NCBI GenBank assembly: GCA_964439625.1
Contig: CAYTPI010000006.1
Span: 1 to 64,000 of the forward strand
Source: CAYTPI01 sp964439625
Lineage (GTDB): Bacteria; Chloroflexota; Anaerolineae; Aggregatilineales; UBA3940
Length of the DNA: 64,000 nt
Direction: 5' to 3'
In this document: positions 52,478 through 61,061 of the stretch, one piece after another
How positions within the stretch are numbered: position 1 is the stretch's first letter
Layout: each line of letters starts with the position of its first letter
Notes under the pieces: model-generated
What the model was told of the DNA's origin: nothing
Databases searched by the model: none
Seen by the model: only the letters and a program-made list of their open reading frames with translations
Translations under genes and position numbers: made by a program

Positions 52478-53491
52478 ATGAAATACATAATTATTGGTAA
52501 TAGTATCGCAGCCCTAAAAGCATGTGATGCAATCCGGGTGAATGATGAAAATGGTGATATTTTATTGTGTCCGCAGGATGCAGCGTTTGGTGGAACATAC
52601 GACCATCAGCGCATTGATGAGATAGTCGATGGAACCACTGAGAATATCTTTGTTGCTACACGCGAGGAGTTCGCCAACACTGGTGTCACGATCTATGATG
52701 TACGCGTTATTCAGTTAGACGTCGACCAGCGTCGCGTCGTGTTTGCTAACGGACAAGCCTTAGAGTTTGACCGCTTATTACTGGCAATGGATGCTATCCC
52801 TCAGAAGCCGGACATTCCGGGTGTTGAATTGAACGGCGTTCAGACATTTTGGAGCTTGAACGATGCGCAAACACTCCGCACACAATTGACTACTTTAAGG
52901 CAAAATAAGGCTGTGGTTCTGAGCAACGGCATTGACATTCCAGAGGGTGACGGCACCTTGGGCTTAGCTGCGACTCGAGCGTTGCGACGAGCGGGTGTCG
53001 CTGTGACTTTTATTACTTCTCAGGCAGAAGTTGGTGTGCCACTGCTTGACTCAGTGCATTCAGAACTTTTGGCACAACGCTTGTTGAACGATGGGGTTGA
53101 CGTTCTATGTGGCGTTGAGGTTAAAGAAATGATTGGCGACTCGGATGGAAGGCTCGAGCAACTGGTGCTTGAAGATGGTGAAACACGCGAGGCATCTGTT
53201 GCGTTAATCACGATGGGTGTTCGCGCTGACCTGTCCCTACTCCAGTCAGAAAAATTTGAGATAGGTCGAGGTGTGGCAGTCAATGCGATTTTGGAGACAA
53301 ACCAACCCGGTGTTTTCGCTGCCGGATATGTCTCCGAGCAAAATGGGTATGTGGTACGGACTCAAGAACAAGTTGCTGAACAAGGCACAATCGCCGGTAT
53401 GAACATGACGGGTGCTGCTCACCCATATTCAGCACAGCACAGCGACTTGTATACAAGCATGGAGGATGTTGCGTTTCCGTTGTATGGTTGA
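52478..53491 (+). CDS. FAD-dependent pyridine nucleotide-disulfide-type reductase
   Basis: From the ATG at 52478, with AGGGGAGA upstream, the protein has 337 residues. The FAD site is IIIGNSIAALKA (residues 4-15). The NAD(P) site appears at 146-180 as VVLSN...GDGTLGLAATRALRRAGV, with about six extra residues before the glycine loop. VFAAGYVSE is the second FAD-contact region. It resembles rubredoxin/ferredoxin reductases or the N-terminal part of nitrite reductase, and lacks a redox Cys pair. It is divergent from korAB, so a role in electron supply is plausible but not shown. Confidence 0.75.
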   Translation: MKYIIIGNSIAALKACDAIRVNDENGDILLCPQDAAFGGTYDHQRIDEIVDGTTENIFVATREEFANTGVTIYDVRVIQLDVDQRRVVFANGQALEFDRLLLAMDAIPQKPDIPGVELNGVQTFWSLNDAQTLRTQLTTLRQNKAVVLSNGIDIPEGDGTLGLAATRALRRAGVAVTFITSQAEVGVPLLDSVHSELLAQRLLNDGVDVLCGVEVKEMIGDSDGRLEQLVLEDGETREASVALITMGVRADLSLLQSEKFEIGRGVAVNAILETNQPGVFAAGYVSEQNGYVVRTQEQVAEQGTIAGMNMTGAAHPYSAQHSDLYTSMEDVAFPLYG

Positions 53492-53561
53492 ATTTAGTAG
53501 TTTTGTGAGCAACATATTAATTAGCTAGATAAACAACTACACGAAAATAAGTTTCGCAAAT

Positions 53562-53601
53562 AACAAAACAATGCTCATCAAAGTTTTGGCATTGTTTTGT
53601 T
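53562..53601. terminator. Bidirectional terminator between converging genes
   Basis: AACAAAACAATGC (53562-53574) and GCATTGTTTTGTT (53589-53601) form a perfect 13-bp stem with a 14-nt loop and T-rich ends in both directions. It lies between the reductase stop (53491) and the cobO stop (53604). Confidence 0.85.
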
Positions 53602-53603
53602 AT

Positions 53604-54149
53604 TTAGAATTCAATGCCTTTTTGAGCTTGTATGCCTTGATCATACGGATGCTTAATTTTGTTGATCTCGCTAACGAGGTCTGCGTATTCAATCAAAGCA
53701 TCCGGTGCGTATCTACCAGTGATGATCAGATTAGTTTTCTCTGGTTTATTAGCCTTGAGCCAATCGATGATGTCTTGAGTCTTGAGCCAGCCGAAGTGCA
53801 TCGGATATGTGAACTCATCCAGAATAACAAGATCGTAATTATCGCTGGCTATTTTCTCTTGGGCCATTTGCCAGCCGTGGGCAGCTTTGGCGGTCGATTC
53901 GTCCATATCTCGTGATGTCCAGGTAAAGCCGTCGCCTGTTTTCAGCCACTCGATTCGTTCTAATTGCGCTGCTGCTTTGACTTCACCCCAACGACCCCCT
54001 TCATGCTTAAGAAATTGAATCACACAGATGTTCCAACCTTGGCCCCATGCGCGGAACATTAAGCCGAGGGCAGCAGTCGTCTTGCCTTTGCCCTCACCTG
54101 TGTTGATGATCACGAGACCTTTTTTTACCGTTTTACCGGGCTTTGCCAT
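53604..54149 (-). CDS. cobO: Cob(I)alamin adenosyltransferase (CobA/CobO type)
   Basis: This enzyme makes adenosylcobalamin. The P-loop is NTGEGKGKTTAALG (residues 16-29), and LVILDEFTYPMHFGWL carries the conserved acidic strand. From the ATG at 54149, with GGAG 10 nt upstream inside btuF, it has 181 residues. An earlier in-frame start at 54203 would overlap the btuF coding region. It is the last gene of the long minus-strand group that begins at rpmH. Confidence 0.93.
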   Translation of the reverse strand: MAKPGKTVKKGLVIINTGEGKGKTTAALGLMFRAWGQGWNICVIQFLKHEGGRWGEVKAAAQLERIEWLKTGDGFTWTSRDMDESTAKAAHGWQMAQEKIASDNYDLVILDEFTYPMHFGWLKTQDIIDWLKANKPEKTNLIITGRYAPDALIEYADLVSEINKIKHPYDQGIQAQKGIEF

Positions 54150-54153
54150 ATGC

Positions 54154-54939
54154 TTATTCTCCGTCTGTATACCTGTGAATGATTTGGTGTAACTGTTGGG
54201 CACCTTTGAGAAGTGAGGGCCCTACTTGTAGTAAGTAATCTGACGTGATTTCATAGACTTGATCATTAAGCACGGCGGGAAGTGCTGAAAACGCCGGACG
54301 TTGCCTAATTGTGTCCAAATCGGCTGGTTTGCCACACCAGGACGCTACAATAATATCTGGCTGCCGAGTCGCAACATCTTGAAACGAGATAATCCGGTTT
54401 TTGGCTAGCGGTTGTTGTTTGCGGTCGGCAAAGATATCTTGACCACCGACCACTTCAATTAAATCACTAACCCACCCGATACCAGTGATTGGCGGATCAT
54501 GCCATTCTTCAAAGTAGACACGGGGGGGAACTAACGGCGAAATTGTGGTGATATCGTCAAGGTTGCGCTTTAGCTCAGCAACAACCTCTTGAGCACGGGC
54601 TTGCCGCCCGATGATACCGCCTATCCACAAGATGCTGCGCCAAACATCTACAAGAGAATGTGGGTTTAGAGCCAACACCGGAATGCCCTCACTGATTAAG
54701 CTGGCAGCAAACTGTGCTTGAATATCACTGATTGTAATGACGAGGTCCGGGTTTAGTTTTAGCACACGTTGGACATCAGGCGTGCTGAAGCCACCGATCC
54801 GTGGGAGGTTAAGAGCTGCTGTTGGTTGCTTGGTAAAGCTACTGACGCCTATAATGCAGTCAAAGGCACCGAGTGCAGCTAATATTTCTGGGGCTTCTGC
54901 TGCAGCACAGACAATACGCTGAGGGTAATGATTATGCAC
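54154..54939 (-). CDS. BtuF-like cobalamin-binding protein without signal peptide
   Basis: The 261 residues follow the class III substrate-binding fold (RIVCAAAEAPEILAALGAFDCIIGVSSF; LNPDLVITISDIQAQFA; YFEEWHDPPITGIGWVSDLI). This is the pattern of BtuF and related cobalamin/siderophore binders. There is no signal peptide or lipobox: the GTG start at 54939 is followed at once by the first beta strand. It would thus act in the cytoplasm, perhaps delivering cobalamin to the adenosyltransferase encoded next. It overlaps the upstream kinase gene by 8 bp. btuC/btuD are not nearby. Confidence 0.8.
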   Translation of the reverse strand: MHNHYPQRIVCAAAEAPEILAALGAFDCIIGVSSFTKQPTAALNLPRIGGFSTPDVQRVLKLNPDLVITISDIQAQFAASLISEGIPVLALNPHSLVDVWRSILWIGGIIGRQARAQEVVAELKRNLDDITTISPLVPPRVYFEEWHDPPITGIGWVSDLIEVVGGQDIFADRKQQPLAKNRIISFQDVATRQPDIIVASWCGKPADLDTIRQRPAFSALPAVLNDQVYEITSDYLLQVGPSLLKGAQQLHQIIHRYTDGE

Positions 54940-55804
54940 TCAACAGCCCCGTTTGAGCAGCATGGTTGGCTAGAGCTACCACGCGTTTGAGTTCTTTTGG
55001 GTTGTTCAGTAAACCAAGACCTGCGAAGCGCACAGAATGACCCGCGATAATTGCAGCAAAACGAGCAGCCGCTAGAGGATCATTGTGCTCACTGAAATGC
55101 GTAAAAAAGGCTGCTGCAAACACATCACCTGCGCCGGTAGGTTCAACTTCTTCAACACGGATCGCATCAACATGGGAAGGTGCGCCTTGCACAAAAACGG
55201 TACAGCCTATCTCACCACGGGTTACAACGAGCACTTCGGATTGACTGGCATAGTCTATTGCGAGATGTTCGTTGTGGTCTATGTCTTCGATACTCATGAC
55301 GACCGCATTTGCGCTGATAAATGCTGCACCGTCATCAAGCATGGGCCGATGGGTAACGATGCCGTCCGCGTCCCATGCGCGCATCCAGCCTTGCGGTGTG
55401 ATGCCGACAAATACGTCAGGGAATTGACTGGCGATATCGAGGTCGATCTCATTGGTTAGCGGCCCAACGTGTAATATCCGGGGTGTGCTGTGTTCAACAA
55501 GTGTTTGAATATAGGGTAATGGTAGATCATATGCGCGAGATGAAAGAATCTGTAGGCGTCCGTCTGCACGATAGATATTCTCGAAGGTTGATGTGAATGG
55601 CGCTGGAAGTGCTTCAAGTTGTAGGTCTGCAATAGGCTCCAAGAGAGGGTGCATATCCTCAGAGATGCTGGTAACAATACCGGCTTGTAACCCTAGTGCC
55701 GAAGCCGTAAGGGCCGCAAACGATACGGTGCCACCGAGGCGAGGCCCTGTGGGTGTGAGGTCTTTGGTGATGTGGCCTACGGCAAGATAATCAAGCGGAT
55801 GCAC
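54932..55804 (-). CDS. PfkB-family kinase
   Basis: This ribokinase-family protein has VGHITKDLTPTGPRLGGTVSFAALTASALG near the N-terminus and the catalytic EPTGAGDVFAAAFF block near residue 230. I place the start at the GTG of 55804, 8 nt after AAAGGA; a GTG six codons earlier (55822) lacks a site. It has 290 residues. The substrate is unknown. It lies between jag and the BtuF-like gene with little spacing. Confidence 0.82.
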   Translation of the reverse strand: MHPLDYLAVGHITKDLTPTGPRLGGTVSFAALTASALGLQAGIVTSISEDMHPLLEPIADLQLEALPAPFTSTFENIYRADGRLQILSSRAYDLPLPYIQTLVEHSTPRILHVGPLTNEIDLDIASQFPDVFVGITPQGWMRAWDADGIVTHRPMLDDGAAFISANAVVMSIEDIDHNEHLAIDYASQSEVLVVTRGEIGCTVFVQGAPSHVDAIRVEEVEPTGAGDVFAAAFFTHFSEHNDPLAAARFAAIIAGHSVRFAGLGLLNNPKELKRVVALANHAAQTGLLSA

Positions 55805-55856
55805 AATGAATGTCCTTTGCACTAGAACAAAAAGGGTGCTCTTGGCACCTCTGACA

Positions 55857-56567
55857 TTACACAGGGCGAATAGTAACCTTGCGCTTTTTGCCAGAACCGA
55901 CGCTTTCAGTCTCTACGGTATTATCGTTACGCAGTGCAATATGAATAATGCGCCGCTCGTTTGCAGGCATTGGTTCTAGTGAAACAGTGCGATTCATACG
56001 ACGAGCCTGTGCAGCCATACGCTCGGCAAGACGGTAGAGAGACTGTTCCCGACGAGCCTTATACCCTTCGACGTCAACGACAAAATTAGCATGGGACTTT
56101 GTCTCACGGCTGACAATCAACCGAGTAATGTATTGGAGTGCCTCAAGCGTCTCTCCCTTACGTCCGATTAACTGCCCCATATCTGATCCGCGAATATCCA
56201 ATACCCAAGGTGAGTCATCACCTGGTTCGGCTGAATCCTGCTTGCCTACGTGGATAGTGGCATCATCGATCATCATATAATCAAGGAGAGTTTGGAGTGT
56301 ATCGGATGCGACGTCAAGTTCGCCTTCGGGGTCACTTTGCTCACGTTGTTGCTTGGGGATGGTTTGTGGTGCAGGCATCCGAAGTGGTGTCAGGCGTACT
56401 TGCGCTGGAATAGGATCGGTGCCAAACATACCCGGGTTGCCTTCATTGATAATCTCAATGATGACATCCGAACGGTTGAGGCCAAGTTCAGAGAGGCCAT
56501 TCTGAATAGCCTCATCGACTGTGTCACCGTTTGCGTCAAGGTAACGTAAACCGTCGCTATTATCCAT
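55857..56567 (-). CDS. jag: RNA-binding protein Jag/KhpB (EloR)
   Basis: Three parts are visible in 236 residues: the Jag-N domain (ANGDTVDEAIQNGLSELGL), a KH domain with the GRKGETLEALQ loop, and a C-terminal R3H domain (NERRIIHIALRND). A Gln/Glu-rich linker separates the first two. These proteins bind RNA and influence cell elongation. It follows yidC, its usual neighbour. CGGAG precedes the ATG by about 13 nt. Confidence 0.95.
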   Translation of the reverse strand: MDNSDGLRYLDANGDTVDEAIQNGLSELGLNRSDVIIEIINEGNPGMFGTDPIPAQVRLTPLRMPAPQTIPKQQREQSDPEGELDVASDTLQTLLDYMMIDDATIHVGKQDSAEPGDDSPWVLDIRGSDMGQLIGRKGETLEALQYITRLIVSRETKSHANFVVDVEGYKARREQSLYRLAERMAAQARRMNRTVSLEPMPANERRIIHIALRNDNTVETESVGSGKKRKVTIRPV

Positions 56568-56638
56568 GATAGTTTATTCTCCGGGGTTATAATTTGGCTG
56601 AGATAGTGAGGTAGCCATAGGCCTGCCTCACTACCATT

Positions 56639-57526
56639 TTACTTGCGTTTCTTGCGGGCGGAACTGCGACGGCGCTCTGCAGCTGTGGCGCGCTCTGATG
56701 CAGCTGCACGCCTATTATTACCTGAGGTGCTCCCTGATGCGGGCGACGTTTCAGGGAGGCCAAGGAAGCCAGATATGGTAAAGGGGCTTCCGTCAGCAGT
56801 TCCCAACAAGTTTTTGACACTTGCTTTACCCATAAATGAATATTGAACAATACCAACGATGTTAGACACGATCCAGTAGACTGACAGACCAGACGGCAGA
56901 ATCGCCGAATAGAAGCCCGGCAGGAAGACTCCCATTAACTGCATGGAGCGCGTCATGCCGGCCGTGTTTGGATCAGTCGGTGGTGGTGTGATCAACTTCT
57001 GTTGGAGGAAGCTGGTGATTACCACGAGGACAGTCAGGACATAGAGCGGGTCTGGACGGGATAAGTCCAGCCAAGCTATCTGACTGTTGATTGGTATCAA
57101 CGCTGCGATGTTGGGCAGAAAATCTGGCGTGGACACGTACAAACGCTGTGATAATTGAATAAGTTCAAGTGGTGCACTAGCAAGGGAGAAGCGCAGGGCT
57201 TGATACATCCCGATGAGCAGCGGGAACTGAATAATTGTCGGAAGACAGCCACCTAGAGGGCTGACGCCAGCTTCCTTATAAAGCCCCATAATTTCCTGCT
57301 GCTGCTTTTGGGGATCATCTTTGTACTTGTCACGCAGTTTTTGTATCTGCGGTTGAAGTTCCTGCATTGCAGCAGATGATTTTTGCTGCTGAAATGTGAG
57401 CGGCCAAACAATCAACCTGATGAGGATGGTCAGGACGACGATAGCCAGAAAATAATTATTACCCAACAGGCCATAAAGCCACAGCAGGGCATTAACCATT
57501 GGGTCAACAATTAGTAGATTCCACAT
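56639..57526 (-). CDS. yidC: Membrane protein insertase YidC/OxaI
   Basis: The insertase core has five predicted membrane segments, beginning NNYFLAIVVLTILIRLIVWPLT, where the Arg in the first core helix is the conserved groove residue. A cytoplasmic hairpin loop (KLRDKYKDDPQKQQQEIM) follows. The C-terminal tail is basic (RRAAASERATAAERRRSSARKKRK), suited to ribosome binding. There is no large periplasmic domain, as in single-membrane bacteria. Length is 295. Confidence 0.95.
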   Translation of the reverse strand: MWNLLIVDPMVNALLWLYGLLGNNYFLAIVVLTILIRLIVWPLTFQQQKSSAAMQELQPQIQKLRDKYKDDPQKQQQEIMGLYKEAGVSPLGGCLPTIIQFPLLIGMYQALRFSLASAPLELIQLSQRLYVSTPDFLPNIAALIPINSQIAWLDLSRPDPLYVLTVLVVITSFLQQKLITPPPTDPNTAGMTRSMQLMGVFLPGFYSAILPSGLSVYWIVSNIVGIVQYSFMGKASVKNLLGTADGSPFTISGFLGLPETSPASGSTSGNNRRAAASERATAAERRRSSARKKRK

Positions 57527-57558
57527 AAGGTGACTGCTTCTTTCTCAGTACGCGTAAG

Positions 57559-58764
57559 TTACTGTATACCGAAATCCCATGCTTCAGTCAACGTATCTTG
57601 CGTGTAAGCGTAGATAATAGACGTTCCGGCTGTGTGTGAGCCAATCAATAGAAGATCGCCATAAGGAATGGCGGACGCAAAGATTGGGATAGGACGTGTT
57701 TGTTCGCCTGTTACAAGGAACAGGAAGCGCGTCTCGAAGGTTGCTTCAATCTCGATTGGTCTAATGGTTTCTTCGCCAGTCTCCAAGTCAAATACGTAGA
57801 GATTAGCATCTTCCAAGTTGGCCTCAGATGAATCGGTCGTTACATAGACAACGCGTTGACCATTTTGGGTATCAATTGTTGGCTCTCCAACGACAGGCCC
57901 TGGTGCATCAAATGTCCATACTGGTTCGCCGTTTTCAGCGTTGAGGACAAAGACGTGACCGTCGAGGTCAGCGCCGACCAGTAAGCCTGTTTCTGGCTCA
58001 ATGGTTGGACTACTCCATACCCAGTTGGTCGTGTCATACGACCAGAGCAATTCGCGGCTTTCAATATCTAGCGCATATAGACGATTATTGAGACTGCCGA
58101 AATAAAGTACGCCATCGAATAGTGTTGGTGTACCGACCATACCGCCGAGGACCTCTTCATCTTCGGGGAAGCTCCACTGTGTTTCACCCGTGTCCGCACT
58201 GATTGCGTACATTTTGCGATCTAGTGAATTGACATAGAGCGTTTCGCCGTCCTCGCTGACGATGGGCCTAGCCCAGATTGACTGCGTTGCGACCTGTTCG
58301 TCCCAAAGGATAGTGCCGTCGTCAATGTTAAGGGCGTAGACTCTGCCCTCTTGAGTAGCGGCATAAACGATATCACCCACTATAACAGCACCACCAATGG
58401 CACGTTGGCGACCCGTTTCAACTGACCAAATAAGATCGCCACTGACGCGATCAATGCCGTAAAGGACATTTTCATAGTCGGCAACAACGATAATTTCCTC
58501 ACCCACAGCAGGTGGAGCAAAGAAACGAATGTTGTTGTTTGGTTCAACTGGAAAAGACCAGAGTGCCCGGCGACCTTCTTCATCTGGGTCAAGTGCGTGC
58601 ACCTGGTTTTGAAAGGCCACATAGATCGTATCTTGTGTGGTGGTAACACCGGGCCAACTCGACCCAGCGTAGAGGGCTGTGGCTTGCGCACAGCCGGATA
58701 AGAATACGGTGCTGGCAAGTGCTAGTACTATAACAAGCCAGGGCCAATGTTGAGATTTCTTCAT
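57559..58764 (-). CDS. Beta-propeller (PQQ-like/BamB-like) lipoprotein
   Basis: A lipoprotein signal peptide with lipobox LSGC precedes about seven beta-propeller blades carrying repeated motifs of the type D-G-T-I-L-W and ALDIESRELLWSYDT (401 residues). The fold is that of BamB and PQQ-binding proteins. The catalytic residues of the quinoprotein dehydrogenases are not evident. The start overlaps yidD by 4 bp and the stop lies 33 bp before yidC. Its place inside the membrane-insertion operon suggests a role in folding or quality control of exported proteins, which is an inference. Confidence 0.8.
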   Translation of the reverse strand: MKKSQHWPWLVIVLALASTVFLSGCAQATALYAGSSWPGVTTTQDTIYVAFQNQVHALDPDEEGRRALWSFPVEPNNNIRFFAPPAVGEEIIVVADYENVLYGIDRVSGDLIWSVETGRQRAIGGAVIVGDIVYAATQEGRVYALNIDDGTILWDEQVATQSIWARPIVSEDGETLYVNSLDRKMYAISADTGETQWSFPEDEEVLGGMVGTPTLFDGVLYFGSLNNRLYALDIESRELLWSYDTTNWVWSSPTIEPETGLLVGADLDGHVFVLNAENGEPVWTFDAPGPVVGEPTIDTQNGQRVVYVTTDSSEANLEDANLYVFDLETGEETIRPIEIEATFETRFLFLVTGEQTRPIPIFASAIPYGDLLLIGSHTAGTSIIYAYTQDTLTEAWDFGIQ

Positions 58765-58988
58765 CGAAGATTGTACTCCTCAGGCACGGGGTCGTACCCG
58801 CCTGGATTAAATGGATGGCAGCGCCCTATTCGGCGCGCTGTCAGGATGAAACCTTTAAAGAAACCATGCTTCTTGAACGCTTCATAACCATAGTGTGAAC
58901 AGGTCGGTTGAAAACGACAGGATGATGGCAAAATGGGCGAAATTGTAAATTGATAAATCCGGATAAGCCCCATAGCAATAAATTTCAT
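58761..58988 (-). CDS. yidD: Membrane protein insertion efficiency factor YidD
   Basis: The 75 residues show the signature YQFTISPILPSSCRFQPTCS, then HYGYEAFKKHG and RRIGRCHPFNPGGYDPVP, with the conserved Cys residues. It begins 2 bp after rnpA and overlaps the beta-propeller lipoprotein start by 4 bp. Confidence 0.97.
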   Translation of the reverse strand: MKFIAMGLIRIYQFTISPILPSSCRFQPTCSHYGYEAFKKHGFFKGFILTARRIGRCHPFNPGGYDPVPEEYNLR

Positions 58989-58990
58989 GA

Positions 58991-59332
58991 TTATTGTTCC
59001 AATACACTCGCCTGAGATAACACACTTAACAATAGAAACTCAAGCTCAGAAAAAGACAAGCTAGCTATTTTGGGATAACCGATAACGACGACATCAAAAC
59101 CTGAATGTAGTTGGTGTAACTGTTGATAAATGATTCGCCGTAAACGTCGTTTAACTGTGTTCCGAGCGACGGCATTACCAACTTTTTTGGGAATGATGAA
59201 TCCAAAGCGGCTTTGCTCTGAATTGTTTTGCACAACGCTGACCATCATTGGCCCTTTGCGCCAACGCTTACCATTCTGTTTGACAGTTTGAAAATCGGCT
59301 GGTTTTCGCAGCCGATTTTCCTTCGGTAGCAT
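58991..59332 (-). CDS. rnpA: Ribonuclease P protein component
   Basis: This is the basic protein partner of the RNase P RNA in tRNA 5' maturation. The RNA-binding block is VGNAVARNTVKRRLRRIIYQ. The ATG at 59332 lies 3 bp past the rpmH stop; a TTG one codon earlier is also possible. Length is 113. The RNase P RNA gene is not in the window. Confidence 0.95.
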   Translation of the reverse strand: MLPKENRLRKPADFQTVKQNGKRWRKGPMMVSVVQNNSEQSRFGFIIPKKVGNAVARNTVKRRLRRIIYQQLHQLHSGFDVVVIGYPKIASLSFSELEFLLLSVLSQASVLEQ

Positions 59333-59335
59333 CAA

Positions 59336-59509
59336 TTAGTGCTTCCAGTTAATACGCTTACTGTGATTGTGCTTCACGGCTAGTTGATGACGACCGCGTT
59401 GACGACGTCGCTTCAGTACCTTACGGCCGCCCTTTGTCTTTTTGCGGGCACGGAAGCCATGGGTACGGGCGCGCTTGCGTTTCTTTGGTTGATAGGTACG
59501 CTTTGGCAT
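59336..59509 (-). CDS. rpmH: 50S ribosomal protein L34
   Basis: This is a 57-residue basic protein starting MPKRTYQPKKRKRARTHGF and containing ARKKTKGGRKVLKRRRQRGR. The last dozen residues (AVKHNHSKRINWKH) extend past the usual 44-50 residue length. It is the first gene of the leftward operon. Confidence 0.95.
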   Translation of the reverse strand: MPKRTYQPKKRKRARTHGFRARKKTKGGRKVLKRRRQRGRHQLAVKHNHSKRINWKH

Positions 59510-59582
59510 CGTTTTGACCTTTCTCTCGCATTAGTTTCACGCTGTAACTGATGCTGTCCACTTTGTGGGCATACACAAGAGA

Positions 59583-59605
59583 CGCCCCGAATAACATGCG
59601 GGGCG
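59583..59605 (-). promoter_or_regulatory. Hairpin in the rpmH leader
   Basis: CGCCCCG (59583-59589) and CGGGGCG (59599-59605) form a perfect GC-only stem in the predicted 5' leader of rpmH, with no T-run. It could tune translation or stability of the ribosomal message. Confidence 0.5.
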
Positions 59606-59641
59606 ATGACAGACCAGACTTTAGCTTAATTTAGCCTAAAG

Positions 59642-59670
59642 ATTATAGCGCGGGCATCTGCCTCCAGCAA
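59642..59670 (-). promoter_or_regulatory. rpmH promoter
   Basis: TTGCTG (59665-59670) and a perfect TATAAT (59642-59647) lie 17 bp apart on the minus strand. The transcript would carry a leader of about 125 nt before rpmH. Confidence 0.8.
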
Positions 59671-59773
59671 AGGTTACCTATAGAATTATATGTTGTAAAT
59701 AGCAGCTGGTCGTAGTTGTTTACGCGATTCTATGGATACATTCTTACTCACTTACATAGATAAGACAATATTG

Positions 59774-59802
59774 TTGTGTTGATACAACACTTGTTGTATA
59801 CT
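59774..59802 (+). promoter_or_regulatory. dnaN promoter with operator-like inverted repeat
   Basis: TTGTGT (59774-59779) and TATACT (59797-59802) are 17 bp apart. The spacer contains the inverted repeat GTGTTG-ATA-CAACAC (59776-59790). Related TTGTTGT segments recur at 59771, 59791, 59825 and 59844, and TTGAGTCAA lies near 59832. A repressor bound here would block RNA polymerase directly. No perfect DnaA boxes were found. Confidence 0.55.
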
Positions 59803-59886
59803 GTCTACGAATAAGAATTTTAATTGTTGTATTGAGTCAACATGTTGTTGAGTCCATATTAGACATTACAGAAAAGAGATGGCCTG

Positions 59887-61029
59887 ATGGGTATGAGAGT
59901 ATCTTGCATTCAAGATAATTTAGCGTATGGGTTAAGTATTGTTAGCCGTGCAGTGGCAGCCCGCAGCACATTGCCGATTCTCTCTAATATATTGATCGCT
60001 ACGGATAACGGTCGGCTACGGTTGGCAGCAACCAACCGTGAAATGGGCATTACCTGTTGGATTGGCGCATCAATCGAAGAGGATGGTGAACTGACTGTGC
60101 CCTCGCGTACACTGACGGATTTGGTCGGAACGCTACTGCGTGAGCAGCGCGTTGATTTAGAAGTGGATGTCCGTGGAAACACCTTACATTTGACGTCTGG
60201 CCCAACACAAGCACACATCAAGGGTTTGGATGGCAATGACTTTCCTATTACACCTGAGGCTGCTGAAAATGACCTAGTCATCCAGATACCAGCCGGTGAG
60301 CTCAAAGAGACAATAGAAATGGTGGCCTTAGCCGCAGCCAATGACGATACTCGCCCAGTGCTGACTGGTGTGTCCGTCAGTTATGCAGAGGGTCTATTAA
60401 CGCTGGCTGCCGCTGATGGTTTTCGACTGTCTGTGCGGAGTATTGAGATTGAAAATGGGGTTGGCGACACTTTTTCGTTAATTGTTCCGGCTAAGGTGCT
60501 GCGAGAATTACAGCGGATCGTATCTGATGATGACGACTTGGTGACGATGATTATCTCGCGGGAACAATCACAAGCTTGGTTTCATCTGAACAGCATTGAG
60601 TTGTTTACGCAAACAATTGACGGAACATTCCCAGACTATAATCAGATTATCCCAAATGAGATCACGACAGAGACGGTTTTGGATGTCCCTGATTTGCTCA
60701 GGGCTTGTAAGCGAGCGGATATTTTCGCCCGCGAGGCCAACCATCTGGTGAAATTTACTATTCAGCCAGAAGATGGCATGACGGGTGTGGTGCGCGTTAG
60801 TGCTACATCCGCTGAAACCGGTGAAAACGAAGGGACTTTGATAGCATCGATCACGGGTGATGAGATGGAGATCGCCTTCAACGTGCGGTATTTAATGGAA
60901 ATACTGAGCGTACTGAATGTTAACCAAGTATTTCTAGGGACATCACGCTCAGATAAGCCTGGGTTGCTAAAAGTGGTAGGTGATCAATCATTTACACATG
61001 TTGTAATGCCGATGCACCTTGGACGGTAA
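59887..61029 (+). CDS. dnaN: DNA polymerase III beta subunit (sliding clamp)
   Basis: This is the ring-shaped processivity factor, 380 residues in three repeated clamp domains. Recognisable segments are ARSTLPILSNILI, the VTLAAADGFRLSV-type block (LLTLAAADGFRLSVRSI), DGTFPDYNQIIP, and the C-terminal THVVMPMHLGR. Two ATGs two codons apart (59887, 59893) are possible starts, and AGAGATGG lies upstream. It is divergent from rpmH. dnaA, normally adjacent, is absent here. Confidence 0.96.
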   Translation: MGMRVSCIQDNLAYGLSIVSRAVAARSTLPILSNILIATDNGRLRLAATNREMGITCWIGASIEEDGELTVPSRTLTDLVGTLLREQRVDLEVDVRGNTLHLTSGPTQAHIKGLDGNDFPITPEAAENDLVIQIPAGELKETIEMVALAAANDDTRPVLTGVSVSYAEGLLTLAAADGFRLSVRSIEIENGVGDTFSLIVPAKVLRELQRIVSDDDDLVTMIISREQSQAWFHLNSIELFTQTIDGTFPDYNQIIPNEITTETVLDVPDLLRACKRADIFAREANHLVKFTIQPEDGMTGVVRVSATSAETGENEGTLIASITGDEMEIAFNVRYLMEILSVLNVNQVFLGTSRSDKPGLLKVVGDQSFTHVVMPMHLGR

Positions 61030-61061
61030 CAGCACCACGAAAGCATCATGTAGTATTATGT

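Noticed and set aside
59510..59886. Classical oriC with DnaA boxes
   Set aside because: No TTATCCACA-type boxes were seen; the TTGTTGT repeats are of a different kind, so only an operator or unknown role is proposed.
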